Under the pieces are notes generated by a model. The model was not told where the DNA came from, ran no database searches, and saw only the letters and a list, made by a program, of their open reading frames with translations. Below, piece by piece: positions 15,882 through 24,015 of a stretch of 43,136 nt of DNA (positions within the stretch are counted from its first letter, which is position 1; every line of letters begins with the position of its first letter). The DNA is from Bryobacteraceae bacterium (GTDB taxonomy: Bacteria > Acidobacteriota > Terriglobia > Bryobacterales > Bryobacteraceae). Location: the NCBI GenBank assembly GCA_030041495.1, contig JASHNT010000126.1:1-43136 (forward strand). The letters run 5' to 3'. The translations under genes and the position numbers were made by a program.

Positions 15882-16760
15882 ATGAACCGAACGCTCGTGA
15901 TCCGCGCTGGGGCAGCGGCCGCCATGCTAGCCGGCTTCTGGTTCGCTTACACACAAAAGGCGTACACCCAGAACAACGGCAAGCAGCCGCCGGCTCTCAA
16001 GCTCAACACTGTCAAGCCCGACCTCTACGAAATCGAAGGCGACGGAGGGAATGTCGCGGTGTACGTCACCGGCGAAGGCGTCATCATGGTCGACGACAAG
16101 TACGAGCAGGATTACGACGAGATCAACCGTCTGGTAAAAAGCGTCACCAATCAGCCGATCAAGTACATCCTCTCGACGCACCATCATGCGGATCATTCCG
16201 GTGGCAACACCAAGTTCGCCTCCACCGTCGAGATCATTTCCACGGTCAACGCGCACAACAATATCGTCGAAAAGAAGCAGTCGAACGCGCCCGATGACAT
16301 GGTGGCGGCTCAAGTGACTTTCACTCAGGAAGAGGATATTTTCCTCGGCGGCAAGCAGGTCCGTGCGATTTACGAAGGCCGCGGCCACACCAACGGCGAC
16401 GCCGTCATCTACTTCCCTGCCCTGCGCATTTTGCACACCGGTGACCTTATGGCCGGGGCGACTCCACTGATCGATTACCCCGGCGGAGGCAGCCTCGCGC
16501 AGTGGCCCGCCACGCTCGACGCAGCGATGAAGCTCGATTTCGACACCGTTATTCCCGGCCACGGCGCCGTTACCGACAAAGCCGGTTTGAAGACTTATCG
16601 TGACAATATCGCCAAAGAGATCACTCGCGTCCGCGGGCTGATCCGCTCCGGCAAGACGCAGGACGAAGTCGCCAAGGTGATGACCGCCGAATACAACTGG
16701 GCTCCCAACAGTCTCAACATGCAGTGGAGCCTGCCGGGGATGATGAAAGAGCTCAAGTAG
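15882..16760 (+). CDS. Exported MBL-fold metallohydrolase
   Basis: 292 residues with AAGGAG ahead of the ATG. A signal sequence is visible in residues 1-27 (VIRAGAAAAMLAGFWFAYTQ). The MBL core has the STHHHADHSGG metal motif, the GRGHTNGDAVIYFP histidine, LHTGDLM and the closing PGHGAVTDKAG. This combination is typical of periplasmic cyclase-like or SoxH-like MBL proteins of unknown substrate. Convincing beta-lactamase activity cannot be claimed. It is followed by an inverted repeat and threonine synthase on the same strand. Confidence 0.85.
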   Translation: MNRTLVIRAGAAAAMLAGFWFAYTQKAYTQNNGKQPPALKLNTVKPDLYEIEGDGGNVAVYVTGEGVIMVDDKYEQDYDEINRLVKSVTNQPIKYILSTHHHADHSGGNTKFASTVEIISTVNAHNNIVEKKQSNAPDDMVAAQVTFTQEEDIFLGGKQVRAIYEGRGHTNGDAVIYFPALRILHTGDLMAGATPLIDYPGGGSLAQWPATLDAAMKLDFDTVIPGHGAVTDKAGLKTYRDNIAKEITRVRGLIRSGKTQDEVAKVMTAEYNWAPNSLNMQWSLPGMMKELK

Positions 16761-16776
16761 CTTCGCGCCCTACTCG

Positions 16777-16800
16777 GCGCGGGAAATCTCCTGCCCGCGC
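16777..16800. terminator. GC-rich hairpin between MBL gene and thrC
   Basis: A perfect seven-base stem, GCGCGGG (16777-16783) and CCCGCGC (16794-16800), with a 10-base loop lies 16 bases after the MBL stop. Only TACAGTAAAA follows, so it is not a classical intrinsic terminator; it may stabilise the 3' end or act as a repetitive extragenic hairpin. It touches a possible -10 (TACAGT, 16801-16806) for thrC. Confidence 0.4.
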
Positions 16801-16814
16801 TACAGTAAAAGAAC

Positions 16815-18140
16815 ATGACTCTCGCGCCCCTGCCGGCCTCCGCAGAGCTGGTCTGCTTCAACCACTCCTGCCGGGCCCGCTTCCCCATCACTGAAATTCT
16901 CTACAACTGCCCCAAGTGCGGCGGCTTGATTGAGGCGGCTTACGCGGCCCCTTCAATGGACGCACCCGAGTTGAAGAAGCTCTTCCGCGAGCGCCGCATG
17001 AGCAACGCGCCGCTTGATCAATCCGGCGTGTGGCGTTATCGGGAGCTGTCCCCGTTTCTCGATGACTACTCCCACGTCGTCACGCTGCGCGAAGGCAACA
17101 CGCCGCTGCTCGATGCTCCACTCGCGGCGGATTACGGAGGATTGAAGGCGCTGACATTCAAGCATCAGGGATTCAATCCGACCGGATCGTTCAAAGACAA
17201 CGGCATGACCTGCGGCGTCGCGCAAGCGCGGAGGCTCGGGATGCAGCGGGTCGCTTGCGTCTCCACCGGCAACACGTCGGCGTCGATGGCCGCTTATGCG
17301 GCGGCCGCGGGACTCAAGGCGTTTATTTTTCTACCGCACGGCAACATTTCTTTCGGGAAGCTCGCCCAAGCGCTGGAATACGGTGCCAAGACTCTGGAAA
17401 TTGAAGCGAATTTCGATGAAATCCTGGCGCTCATCCGCGTTCTTGCGGAGCGGGTCGGTATCTACCTGCTCAATTCGATGAATCCCTTCCGTATCGAAGG
17501 GCAGAAGAGCATCATGTTCGAAATGCTCGACCAGCGCGATTGGCGCGTTCCCGATTGGGTGGTGCTGCCGGGGGGGAATCTCGGCAACGTCTCGGCGTTC
17601 GGCAAGGGCCTACGTGAGGCGTTAGCCGCCGGTCTGATCGGCCGGCTGCCGCGCTTGGCCGTCATTCAAGCCGAAGGCTCCGCGCCCTTCTACGAATACG
17701 TGCACGCGGGCGCGCACGGCGAGTTCCATCCCGTCGCACATCCCGAGACGCTGGCTACCGCGATCCGCATCGGTGATCCGGTTTCCTGGCCCAAGGCCCT
17801 GAATGAAGTGCAAACTTCGAAAGGCGCCGTGGAAAAAGTCACCGAACAGGAGATAGCCGATGCGAAAGCCGTCATCGGCCGCTGCGGCATCGGCTGCGAG
17901 CCGGCCTCAGCCGCCACGCTGGCCGGCATCCGCAAGCTGACCGGGGCGGGAGTGATCGACAAGGACGCCGACGTGGTCGCAGTCCTCACCGGCAACGTCC
18001 TCAAGGACCCGGATTACATTCACAAGTATCACACGGACAAACTCATCGCCCCCGGCGGCGTCAAGATCGAATCCACCTACGGCAACAAGTCGATCGTGAT
18101 GCTCAACAACGCGGACAAAATCGCGGGCTTGCTGGAATAA
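16815..18140 (+). CDS. thrC: Threonine synthase
   Basis: 441 residues. A zinc-ribbon-like head (CFNHSCRARF and YNCPKCGG, residues 15-36) precedes the PLP-dependent fold. The lysine that binds PLP is in HQGFNPTGSFKDNGM (about residue 127); the phosphate-binding loop is STGNTSASMAAYAAA, and VVLPGGNLGNVSAFGKG is also typical. The enzyme converts O-phosphohomoserine to threonine, the last step of threonine synthesis. No Shine-Dalgarno is seen; TACAGT eight bases upstream suggests a short leader or leaderless transcript. No other threonine genes are adjacent. Confidence 0.93.
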   Translation: MTLAPLPASAELVCFNHSCRARFPITEILYNCPKCGGLIEAAYAAPSMDAPELKKLFRERRMSNAPLDQSGVWRYRELSPFLDDYSHVVTLREGNTPLLDAPLAADYGGLKALTFKHQGFNPTGSFKDNGMTCGVAQARRLGMQRVACVSTGNTSASMAAYAAAAGLKAFIFLPHGNISFGKLAQALEYGAKTLEIEANFDEILALIRVLAERVGIYLLNSMNPFRIEGQKSIMFEMLDQRDWRVPDWVVLPGGNLGNVSAFGKGLREALAAGLIGRLPRLAVIQAEGSAPFYEYVHAGAHGEFHPVAHPETLATAIRIGDPVSWPKALNEVQTSKGAVEKVTEQEIADAKAVIGRCGIGCEPASAATLAGIRKLTGAGVIDKDADVVAVLTGNVLKDPDYIHKYHTDKLIAPGGVKIESTYGNKSIVMLNNADKIAGLLE

Positions 18141-18141
18141 G

Positions 18142-18238
18142 TTCCAGCCGCGAGAGCACGCGGATCATCCACACAAATATATTTGGTCCTTTATTCAGGT
18201 CTATTCGCGGTCTCTAATCTTCTATCGCGGCTCTGGAA
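18142..18238. repeat. 97-base element with inverted ends containing a degenerate dispersed repeat (copy C)
   Basis: The ends TTCCAGCCGCGA (18142-18153) and TCGCGGCTCTGGAA (18225-18238) are inverted copies apart from a two-base bulge. Inside are a CCGCG/CGCGG hairpin (18148-18163) and TATTCAGGTCTATTCGCGG (18192-18210), which resembles the repeat at 1011 and 1702. The element fills the whole gap between the convergent thrC and dienelactone hydrolase genes, so it may also end transcription from both sides. Confidence 0.5.
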
Positions 18239-18239
18239 A

Positions 18240-18932
18240 TCACCCACGATTGCCGAACAAATGCTCCACCAGGAACGATAGCGAGCGCATATCCGCCAGA
18301 TCCGCCGACGCCGGCTCAAAATGCGCTCCGCCCGGCCGCGCGAAGGCATGTCCGGCCTTCGGGTATTCCCACACCGTCACCCCATGGTCGTCTTTGAACG
18401 TCTCGCGAACTTTCGCCGCCACGTCCGGACCGGCGTATTGATCCTGGCCCGCGTAGTGCAGCATCAGCGGGCAGGACAGATCCTTTGCAAGGTCCAGCTT
18501 CTTGTCGATCCCGACTCCGTAGTAACCAACCGCGGCATCTGGTTTATGCCGCACGGCCGTCAGGTAAGAAAGGAATCCGCCCCAGCAGTAGCCGACCACG
18601 CCCACCTTGCCGGTGCAGCTTTCGTGCTTACGTAGAAATGCGATCGCCGCCGCGGCGTCGTCGGACGCCTTGTTATCGTCGGTCTTGGAACGAATCGCGC
18701 GAGCGTTCTCATAGTCGGTTTCGGCCAGCTCCACGCCCGGATTGGTACGCCAGAACAACTCCGGAGCCAGCACCGTGAACTGCCGCGACGCAAAGAAGTC
18801 GCACACCTTGCGCATGCTGGCAGTCACGCCGAAAATCTCCTGCAACACCACTAGGCCGGGCCGTGGCCCCTTGCGCGGCAAGGCCAGATACCCGGAGAAT
18901 TCGCCATCGGAAGTAGGAATGCGGACAGTCAT
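18240..18932 (-). CDS. Dienelactone hydrolase family protein
   Basis: 230 residues, normal for the family. The nucleophile cysteine sits in VGVVGYCWGGFLS (about residue 120), the aspartate in LMLHYAGQDQYAG, and the histidine in YPKAGHAFARPG. N-terminal YLALPRKGPRPGLVVLQEIF is typical. Dienelactone hydrolases open lactone rings in aromatic degradation, but many homologues act on other small esters, and no aromatic pathway genes are nearby, so the substrate is open. It is convergent with thrC. Confidence 0.88.
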   Translation of the reverse strand: MTVRIPTSDGEFSGYLALPRKGPRPGLVVLQEIFGVTASMRKVCDFFASRQFTVLAPELFWRTNPGVELAETDYENARAIRSKTDDNKASDDAAAAIAFLRKHESCTGKVGVVGYCWGGFLSYLTAVRHKPDAAVGYYGVGIDKKLDLAKDLSCPLMLHYAGQDQYAGPDVAAKVRETFKDDHGVTVWEYPKAGHAFARPGGAHFEPASADLADMRSLSFLVEHLFGNRG

Positions 18933-19008
18933 AAGGATCTAGCCTATCGCAGTAGGCGCACTGGTGTCGCGGGCCCAAGTGGGCCTCTCTGCCGTTTGGC
19001 AAGCCCTG

Positions 19009-19014
19009 TATAAT
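19009..19014 (+). promoter_or_regulatory. TATAAT -10 element directly ahead of the lipoprotein gene
   Basis: TATAAT ends six bases before the GTG at 19021, so transcription would begin at or next to the start codon. No -35 match was found at 16-18 bases. There is no ribosome site upstream of the GTG. Together these point to leaderless translation and support the GTG start. Confidence 0.45.
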
Positions 19015-19020
19015 CGTCAT

Positions 19021-19491
19021 GTGATACGGACCACAACTTTCGCGGCTCCGCTGGCGGTTGCTTGCTTCCTTGTTGGATGCTCGAAAAACATTGACACCAC
19101 CGAGGCGGTGCGCCAGGGGGTGATGGACTACTTGAATTCCAGGGCCGCGAAGATCGGTCTGGATATGAGCAACATGCAGGTGGACGTTCCTGCCGTGGCC
19201 TTCGATCACGACCACGCCCGTGCAACCGTGTCGTTCACACCGAAAGTCGCGGGTGCGAAGGGCATGGAGCTGATCTACAATTTGGATCGCAAGGGCGATA
19301 AGTGGGTAGTGAACGGCACCGCCCAGAGCGCCGGCTCGGCGCACGGCCAGCAGGAAGCCGCACCGGGAGACGCCTCCGGTGACGCCGCGAGTGGCACGCA
19401 GCTGCCTCCCGGCCATCCGGCCGTCGGTACTCCGCCGGCGGGCACGCAGCTTCCTCCTGGCCATCCGGCGGTGGGAACCAAACAACAATGA
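19021..19491 (+). CDS. Lipoprotein with duplicated GTQLPPGHPAVGT tail
   Basis: 156 residues from a GTG. Residues 1-20 form a lipoprotein signal ending LVGC with SK following, so the protein is anchored by Cys20. The middle (VRQGVMDYLNSRAAKIGLDM, then MELIYNLDRKGDKWVVNGTA) looks like a small alpha/beta domain of unknown family. The C-terminus is low-complexity and carries the 13-residue motif GTQLPPGHPAVGT twice, 16 codons apart. The stop overlaps the start of the reductase gene (ATGA). An upstream in-frame GTG at 18964 would hide the lipobox behind 19 extra residues and was rejected. Confidence 0.7.
   Translation: MIRTTTFAAPLAVACFLVGCSKNIDTTEAVRQGVMDYLNSRAAKIGLDMSNMQVDVPAVAFDHDHARATVSFTPKVAGAKGMELIYNLDRKGDKWVVNGTAQSAGSAHGQQEAAPGDASGDAASGTQLPPGHPAVGTPPAGTQLPPGHPAVGTKQQ
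19393..19479 (+). repeat. Two copies of a 39-base coding repeat
   Basis: Copies at 19393-19431 and 19441-19479 encode the identical 13-residue motif but differ at six third-codon positions, with no amino-acid change. The spacer codes for PPA. Confidence 0.85.
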
Positions 19492-20660
19492 AGACGGTCG
19501 CCGTTTTGGGCGGCGGCCCCGCCGGAGCGGTTGCCGCCGAACGCTTGTCGGCGGCCGGCCTCAACACGATTCTCTTCGACGAGAAGCTGGCGTGGGAGAA
19601 ACCTTGCGGCGGCGGACTCACCTATAAGGCTTACACCGAATATCCTTTTTTGCTCGACAATCCCTACCCGAAGAAAATCGTCCACCAGACCGTGATTGGC
19701 GCGCCGAAGTCTGGAGTCGCGCGCATGGATCTGTCGCATCCCTTGGTCATCTACTCGCGTGTCGATCTCAACCGCATGCTCCTGGAGCGAGCTGAGCGCG
19801 CCGGCGCGGCCATCGAGAAAACGCGGGTGCTGGGCATCGAGCGCCGCGACAGAGGCTGGAGCCTCAGAACGCGCCACGGCGTCGCCGAAGCCGATTACTG
19901 CATCATCGCCACCGGCGCACGCAATCCCTTGCGGGAGGTCGGCACCGAATGGAGCGCGGCGGACACCATGAGCGCCCTCGGTTATTACGTTCCCGCTTCG
20001 CAGGATCAGGTCGACATTCAATTTCTGCCGGGCCTGGAGGGCTACATCTGGGTGTTCCCCCGCTGCGGCCATCTCTCGGTCGGCATTTGCGGCAAGGGCG
20101 AGCCAGCGCAGAAGCTGCGCGGGCGCCTGGAAACCTACATGCAGCGGCGCGGCATCGACCGCAGGAACGCGACCTTTTACAGCCACATGCTGCCGTCGCT
20201 CGAAACCGGGGGCTGGCGCAATAATCGAGTCTCCGGCAACGGCTGGATGGCCATCGGCGATGCGGCGGGCATGGTGGATCCCATCACCGGCGAAGGCATT
20301 TACTACGCGATGCGCTCGGGCGATCTCGCCAGCCGAGTGCTGCTCAACGATGCGCACGGCATTCTCGAAAAAGCGACGGCGTATAAGGCGCTGCTGGCTC
20401 GTGAATTCACCCGCGACCTGGAATTCGCCGCGATGCTGGCCAAGCGCGTGTTCCTGGGTAGCTTCTTCTTTCACTCCGTTCCGCAGCGCATGGTGATGTT
20501 CATGCAGCGCAGCCAGCGCTTCCGGGAACTCATGCAGGACCTGTTCGCCGGAACCCAGCCTTATCTAGATCTCCGCGCGCGCCTGCTGAACAGCCTCGGA
20601 AGCGGCGTCCGCAAGACGGCCATGCAGCTTTTCCTGGATCGCGTGATTCCCGAATGCTGA
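19488..20660 (+). CDS. Geranylgeranyl-reductase-family FAD-dependent oxidoreductase
   Basis: 390 residues. The N-terminal FAD motif is VAVLGGGPAGAVAAERLSAA with FDEKLAWEKPCGGGL after it, a signature of the geranylgeranyl reductase family. The second flavin motif is GWMAIGDAAGMVDPITGEGI, followed by YYAMRSGDLAS. Members reduce isoprenoid double bonds in chlorophyll side chains, menaquinones or archaeal-type lipids; others are halogenase-like or of unknown role. The gene is coupled to the lipoprotein gene (ATGA) and lies 11 bases ahead of hemL. A link to tetrapyrrole or quinone metabolism is possible but not shown. Confidence 0.82.
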   Translation: MKTVAVLGGGPAGAVAAERLSAAGLNTILFDEKLAWEKPCGGGLTYKAYTEYPFLLDNPYPKKIVHQTVIGAPKSGVARMDLSHPLVIYSRVDLNRMLLERAERAGAAIEKTRVLGIERRDRGWSLRTRHGVAEADYCIIATGARNPLREVGTEWSAADTMSALGYYVPASQDQVDIQFLPGLEGYIWVFPRCGHLSVGICGKGEPAQKLRGRLETYMQRRGIDRRNATFYSHMLPSLETGGWRNNRVSGNGWMAIGDAAGMVDPITGEGIYYAMRSGDLASRVLLNDAHGILEKATAYKALLAREFTRDLEFAAMLAKRVFLGSFFFHSVPQRMVMFMQRSQRFRELMQDLFAGTQPYLDLRARLLNSLGSGVRKTAMQLFLDRVIPEC

Positions 20661-20671
20661 AGACTTTCTGA

Positions 20672-21934
20672 ATGTTGAACACCGCCCGCTCCGAGGCTCT
20701 CTTCAAGCGAGCCCAAGCCGTCATTCCAGGAGGCGTCAACTCGCCCGTACGCGCTTTCCGCGGCGTCGGCGGAGCGCCCCTGTTCATCGAATCCGGAAAG
20801 GGCTCGCGCATTTTCGACGCCGACGGCAATTCTTATATCGATTACGTCGGTTCCTGGGGGCCTCTCTTGCTGGGCCATCGCCCGCCGGAAGTCATCGACG
20901 CTCTGCGCCAGATTCTCGAAACCGGGACCAGCTTTGGAGCGCCTACCGAACGCGAAGTCGAGCTGGCGGAGCTGATCTCGAAGATCGTCCCCTCGATGGA
21001 GATGGTGCGCCTGGTCAACTCCGGCACCGAAGCCACCATGAGCGCTCTGCGTCTGGCGCGCGGCTTCACCGGCCGCGACATCACTGTCAAATTCGAGGGC
21101 TGCTATCACGGCCACGTCGATTCGCTGTTGGTCAAGGCCGGCTCCGGGATGGCCACACTGGGCATCGCGGATACCGCCGGAGTTCCGCAAGCCTTCGCCG
21201 AAACCACCATGGCTGTACCGTTCAACTCGATTCCCGCGGTCGAAGCGGCTTTCGCCGCGCGCGGCTCGGAGATTGCCGCGGTCATCGTCGAGCCAGTGGC
21301 CGGCAACATGGGGTGCGTTCCGCCGCAACCAGGTTTTTTGGAAACGCTGCGAAGGCTGACCGAGCGCCATGGCGCTCTGCTGATCTTCGATGAAGTCATG
21401 ACCGGCTTCCGGGTTGCCCTCGGCGGAGCGCAGCAGCTCTACGGAATCAAGCCGGACCTAACCACTCTCGGCAAAATTATCGGCGGAGGATTGCCCATCG
21501 GCGCGTACGGCGGCCGTGCCGATATTATGCGGAAGATCGCACCGCTGGGGCCGGTCTATCAGGCAGGAACTCTCTCCGGGAACCCGCTGGCGGTCGCGGC
21601 TGGACTGGCCATGTTGCGGCATCTGAGCGCGCATCCGGAAATCTACGCGGCTCTCGAAGCCCGCGCCGCGCGGTTGAGCTCCTGGACTCCGCCTGGCGTG
21701 ACCATCAACCGCGTCGGCTCCATGTTCACGTTTTTCTTTACCGATCACCCAGTCACCGATTGGGAATCCGCGAAGAAATCCGACACCGCGCGCTTCGCGA
21801 AATTCTTCCACTTCTTGTTAGAACGCGGCGTGTATGTCGCGCCATCGCAATTCGAGGCCGGCTTCATCTCCACCGCGCATACCGAGGACGACATCCGGAT
21901 TACCACGGATGCCACCCGCGAATTCTTCGCCTAA
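20672..21934 (+). CDS. hemL: Glutamate-1-semialdehyde 2,1-aminomutase
   Basis: 420 residues, a close match in length to HemL. Key segments are [19 protein letters not shown], the [15 protein letters not shown] cofactor loop, [27 protein letters not shown], and the PLP lysine in [18 protein letters not shown] (about residue 268). It makes 5-aminolevulinate from glutamate-1-semialdehyde, the C5 route of haem synthesis. Other hem genes are not in the window. It follows the reductase gene by 11 bases and probably shares its transcript. Confidence 0.95.
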   Translation: MLNTARSEALFKRAQAVIPGGVNSPVRAFRGVGGAPLFIESGKGSRIFDADGNSYIDYVGSWGPLLLGHRPPEVIDALRQILETGTSFGAPTEREVELAELISKIVPSMEMVRLVNSGTEATMSALRLARGFTGRDITVKFEGCYHGHVDSLLVKAGSGMATLGIADTAGVPQAFAETTMAVPFNSIPAVEAAFAARGSEIAAVIVEPVAGNMGCVPPQPGFLETLRRLTERHGALLIFDEVMTGFRVALGGAQQLYGIKPDLTTLGKIIGGGLPIGAYGGRADIMRKIAPLGPVYQAGTLSGNPLAVAAGLAMLRHLSAHPEIYAALEARAARLSSWTPPGVTINRVGSMFTFFFTDHPVTDWESAKKSDTARFAKFFHFLLERGVYVAPSQFEAGFISTAHTEDDIRITTDATREFFA

Positions 21935-21939
21935 TTGGT

Positions 21940-21959
21940 GGGAGTGGCCAGCACTTCCC
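21940..21959. terminator. Weak hairpin between hemL and serA
   Basis: GGGAGTG and CACTTCCC can pair around a five-base loop with one bulged base, six bases after the hemL stop and 12 bases before the serA stop on the other strand. There is no T-run. Confidence 0.25.
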
Positions 21960-21971
21960 TTCAGCCGCTTC

Positions 21972-23564
21972 CTACCCCTTGAATTCCACCACCCGTGCGC
22001 TGTGGATATTTTTGTTTTCCAGGATCTGTTGCAGCACGGCCTCGGGCACCGGAGTGTCCGTTTCCAGAATCACGATCGCTTCCAAAGGCGCACCCGGCTT
22101 CGAGGGAGCGTCCTGCCTACCCAGCGAAAAGTGGGCGATATTGATGGCGTGTTTTCCGAGGACCGCTCCGAAATGCCCCACCACTCCGGGCACGTCGGCG
22201 TTGCTCGAAAAGATCAAGTGTCCCGAAAGCGGAGCCTCGCAGCGGATTCCATCCACCACCATCAGACGGGGCTGGCCCATCACCAGAGTGCCTTGCACGC
22301 TGGTGGTCCCTTTGTCGGTCACTAGCTCCAGCCGGATCGCATCCATCGCGCCGGCGCGTTTTTCCTGCCGCTCGGCGTAAGCCAGGCCGCGGTCCATCGC
22401 AAGCTGCGGCGCGTTCACCACGTTGGCGCGATGCGCCATCGAACGGCTGAGCACACCCGCGAGACCGGCGTTTCGCACCAGGGCGGTCTTCTGCTCGCCG
22501 ATGGTGCCTTGATAGATCAAACGCACGGAGCTGGGATTGCCCGTCGCCACATACGCCGCGAACGTTCCCAGCCGCTCCGCCAGATCGATGTACGGGCCGA
22601 CAGCCTGATACTGCTCGGCAGTCATCGCCGGGACGTTCACCGCGTTGAGTGCGACGCCGTCCCGCAGGTATTGCACCAACTGCTCGACGATGCGCACGCC
22701 GACGATCTCCTGCGCTTCTTCGGTCGAGCCGCCGATGTGCGGCGTAGCCAGCACGTTATCGAAGGCCAGCAGAGGCTCGCCCGCGGCAGGGGGCTCGGTT
22801 TGAAACACGTCCAGCGCCGCTCCGCCCACTTTCCCGGATTCAAGTGCGCGGCGCAGAGCCTCGCCATCCATCAATTCGCCGCGAGCGCAATTCACGATAC
22901 GCACGCCCTTCTTCATCATGGCGAAGGCCGCGTCGTTGAGCATGCCCTGGGTCTCGGTGGTCAGCGCGACGTGCAGGGTGATGTAGTCGCTCTGCTTGTA
23001 CAGTTCCTCGCGGCTCACCAGAGTGACGCCGATGTCAGCCGCAGTCTGCGAGCTCACAAAAGGATCCGTGCCGACGATCTTCATGGCGAAGGAGTGCCCG
23101 CGCTTCACCACTTCGCGCCCGATGCTGCCCAGGCCCATCACGCCCAGCGTCTTGCCGCGCAGCTCCGTGCCCAGGAATTTCTTTTTCTCCCACTTCCCGC
23201 CTTTGGTGGAGGCGTTGGCTTGCGGAATGGAGCGCGCCATGGCGAGCATCAAACCGAGAGTGTGCTCGGCGACGGAGACCGCGTTGCCTCCGGGCGTATT
23301 CATCACCAGTACGCCCGCGGCGGTGGCGGCTTTCAAGTCGACGTTATCCACGCCCACGCCCGCCCGGCCGATCACGCGCAGTTTAGGAGCCTTCGCCAGC
23401 ACGTCGGCGTTCACCTTCACCGCGCTGCGTACCAGCAGCGCATCCGCGTCCGCTAAGTGTTGCGAATAAGTTTTCGGATCGGCGACCACAACGTCCCAAC
23501 CCGGCTGCGCTTTCAACAGTTCGATTCCCGCGGCAGCCAACGGCTCAGCAACCAGAATTTTCAT
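21972..23564 (-). CDS. serA: D-3-phosphoglycerate dehydrogenase (long form with ACT domain)
   Basis: 530 residues, the size of the long bacterial form. The NAD site is LGVMGLGSIGREVVKRG, followed by the substrate region ITLHVALTTETQGMLN, VNCARGELMDGEALRRAL and the catalytic histidine in LATPHIGGSTEEAQ. A middle domain (about residues 320-450) and a C-terminal ACT domain (GVVGHFGAVLGKHAINIAHF) complete it. It catalyses the first step of serine synthesis, and the ACT domain usually allows feedback by serine. It is monocistronic here, convergent with hemL. Confidence 0.95.
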   Translation of the reverse strand: MKILVAEPLAAAGIELLKAQPGWDVVVADPKTYSQHLADADALLVRSAVKVNADVLAKAPKLRVIGRAGVGVDNVDLKAATAAGVLVMNTPGGNAVSVAEHTLGLMLAMARSIPQANASTKGGKWEKKKFLGTELRGKTLGVMGLGSIGREVVKRGHSFAMKIVGTDPFVSSQTAADIGVTLVSREELYKQSDYITLHVALTTETQGMLNDAAFAMMKKGVRIVNCARGELMDGEALRRALESGKVGGAALDVFQTEPPAAGEPLLAFDNVLATPHIGGSTEEAQEIVGVRIVEQLVQYLRDGVALNAVNVPAMTAEQYQAVGPYIDLAERLGTFAAYVATGNPSSVRLIYQGTIGEQKTALVRNAGLAGVLSRSMAHRANVVNAPQLAMDRGLAYAERQEKRAGAMDAIRLELVTDKGTTSVQGTLVMGQPRLMVVDGIRCEAPLSGHLIFSSNADVPGVVGHFGAVLGKHAINIAHFSLGRQDAPSKPGAPLEAIVILETDTPVPEAVLQQILENKNIHSARVVEFKG

Positions 23565-23690
23565 CGCAGTTTATTGTCGAAGGTCTTCCCTCGTGGTTCT
23601 TGGGAGAGGGAGAAACTTCAGGATAGCAAAGGCAGGGCTGGCGACGAATCAGCTATGGTTTCATTTGCGTTGCCATTACCGAGCCGGCTC

Positions 23691-23897
23691 CTACGCCGCG
23701 TCTCGGCGGTGTAGCGGGATCAACTGATCCGCCTTCAACACCGCCATGGCGTAACTCTGCCCGTCGCTATCGGAGAACTCCACCAGTAGGGCTTCTTCGG
23801 CGCCTCGGCGCAATACTTCAACGACGGTCCCGATCTGGCCCCCTGCTCCGGAACGTCCACGAGCAGAGCAACTGGGGTTGTAATCTGAGATGTCCAT
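23691..23897 (-). pseudogene. DUF4926-like small protein with a frame-shifted interior
   Basis: The frame encodes 68 residues. The second half, GGQIGTVVEVL and LVEFSDSDGQSYAMAVLKAD followed by QLIPLH, is typical of DUF4926. The stretch between MDISDYNP and GGQIG is atypical in this frame (SCSARGRSGA), but the next frame there reads PVALLVDVPEQG, exactly the expected family sequence. One indel in the C4 run (plus strand G4, 23874-23877) and an opposite one in the G5 run (plus strand C5, 23839-23843) would explain both. The product therefore keeps length but has about 11 scrambled residues. It begins at an ATG overlapping the stop of an upstream remnant (TGATG). Confidence 0.6.
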
Positions 23898-23983
23898 CAG
23901 CGCTTATCCAACCTTCGCACAATATCGACAACAGCGTAATCTGGGTTTGGCAAACTTAGCCGTGCTCGCCCGATCTCCTTCAC
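23897..23983 (-). pseudogene. N-terminal remnant of a DUF6883-like gene
   Basis: A 28-codon frame (GTG 23983, or a TTG 30 bases later) reads LSLPNPDYAVVDIVRRLDKR and stops at the DUF4926 start. The LPNPxxAVVDI opening is typical of DUF6883 proteins, which are about 110 residues and often sit directly ahead of DUF4926 genes. If so, about 80 residues have been deleted, leaving the first residues and the junction to the partner. The call rests on a short match and is tentative. Confidence 0.4.
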
Positions 23984-24015
23984 ACGCCGATGATTTAAAC
24001 TGAATTCTAACTCCG

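Noticed and set aside
19275-20474. A 399-codon minus-strand frame across the lipoprotein and reductase genes
   Set aside because: Overlaps two well-supported coding regions on the other strand; composition of a shadow frame.
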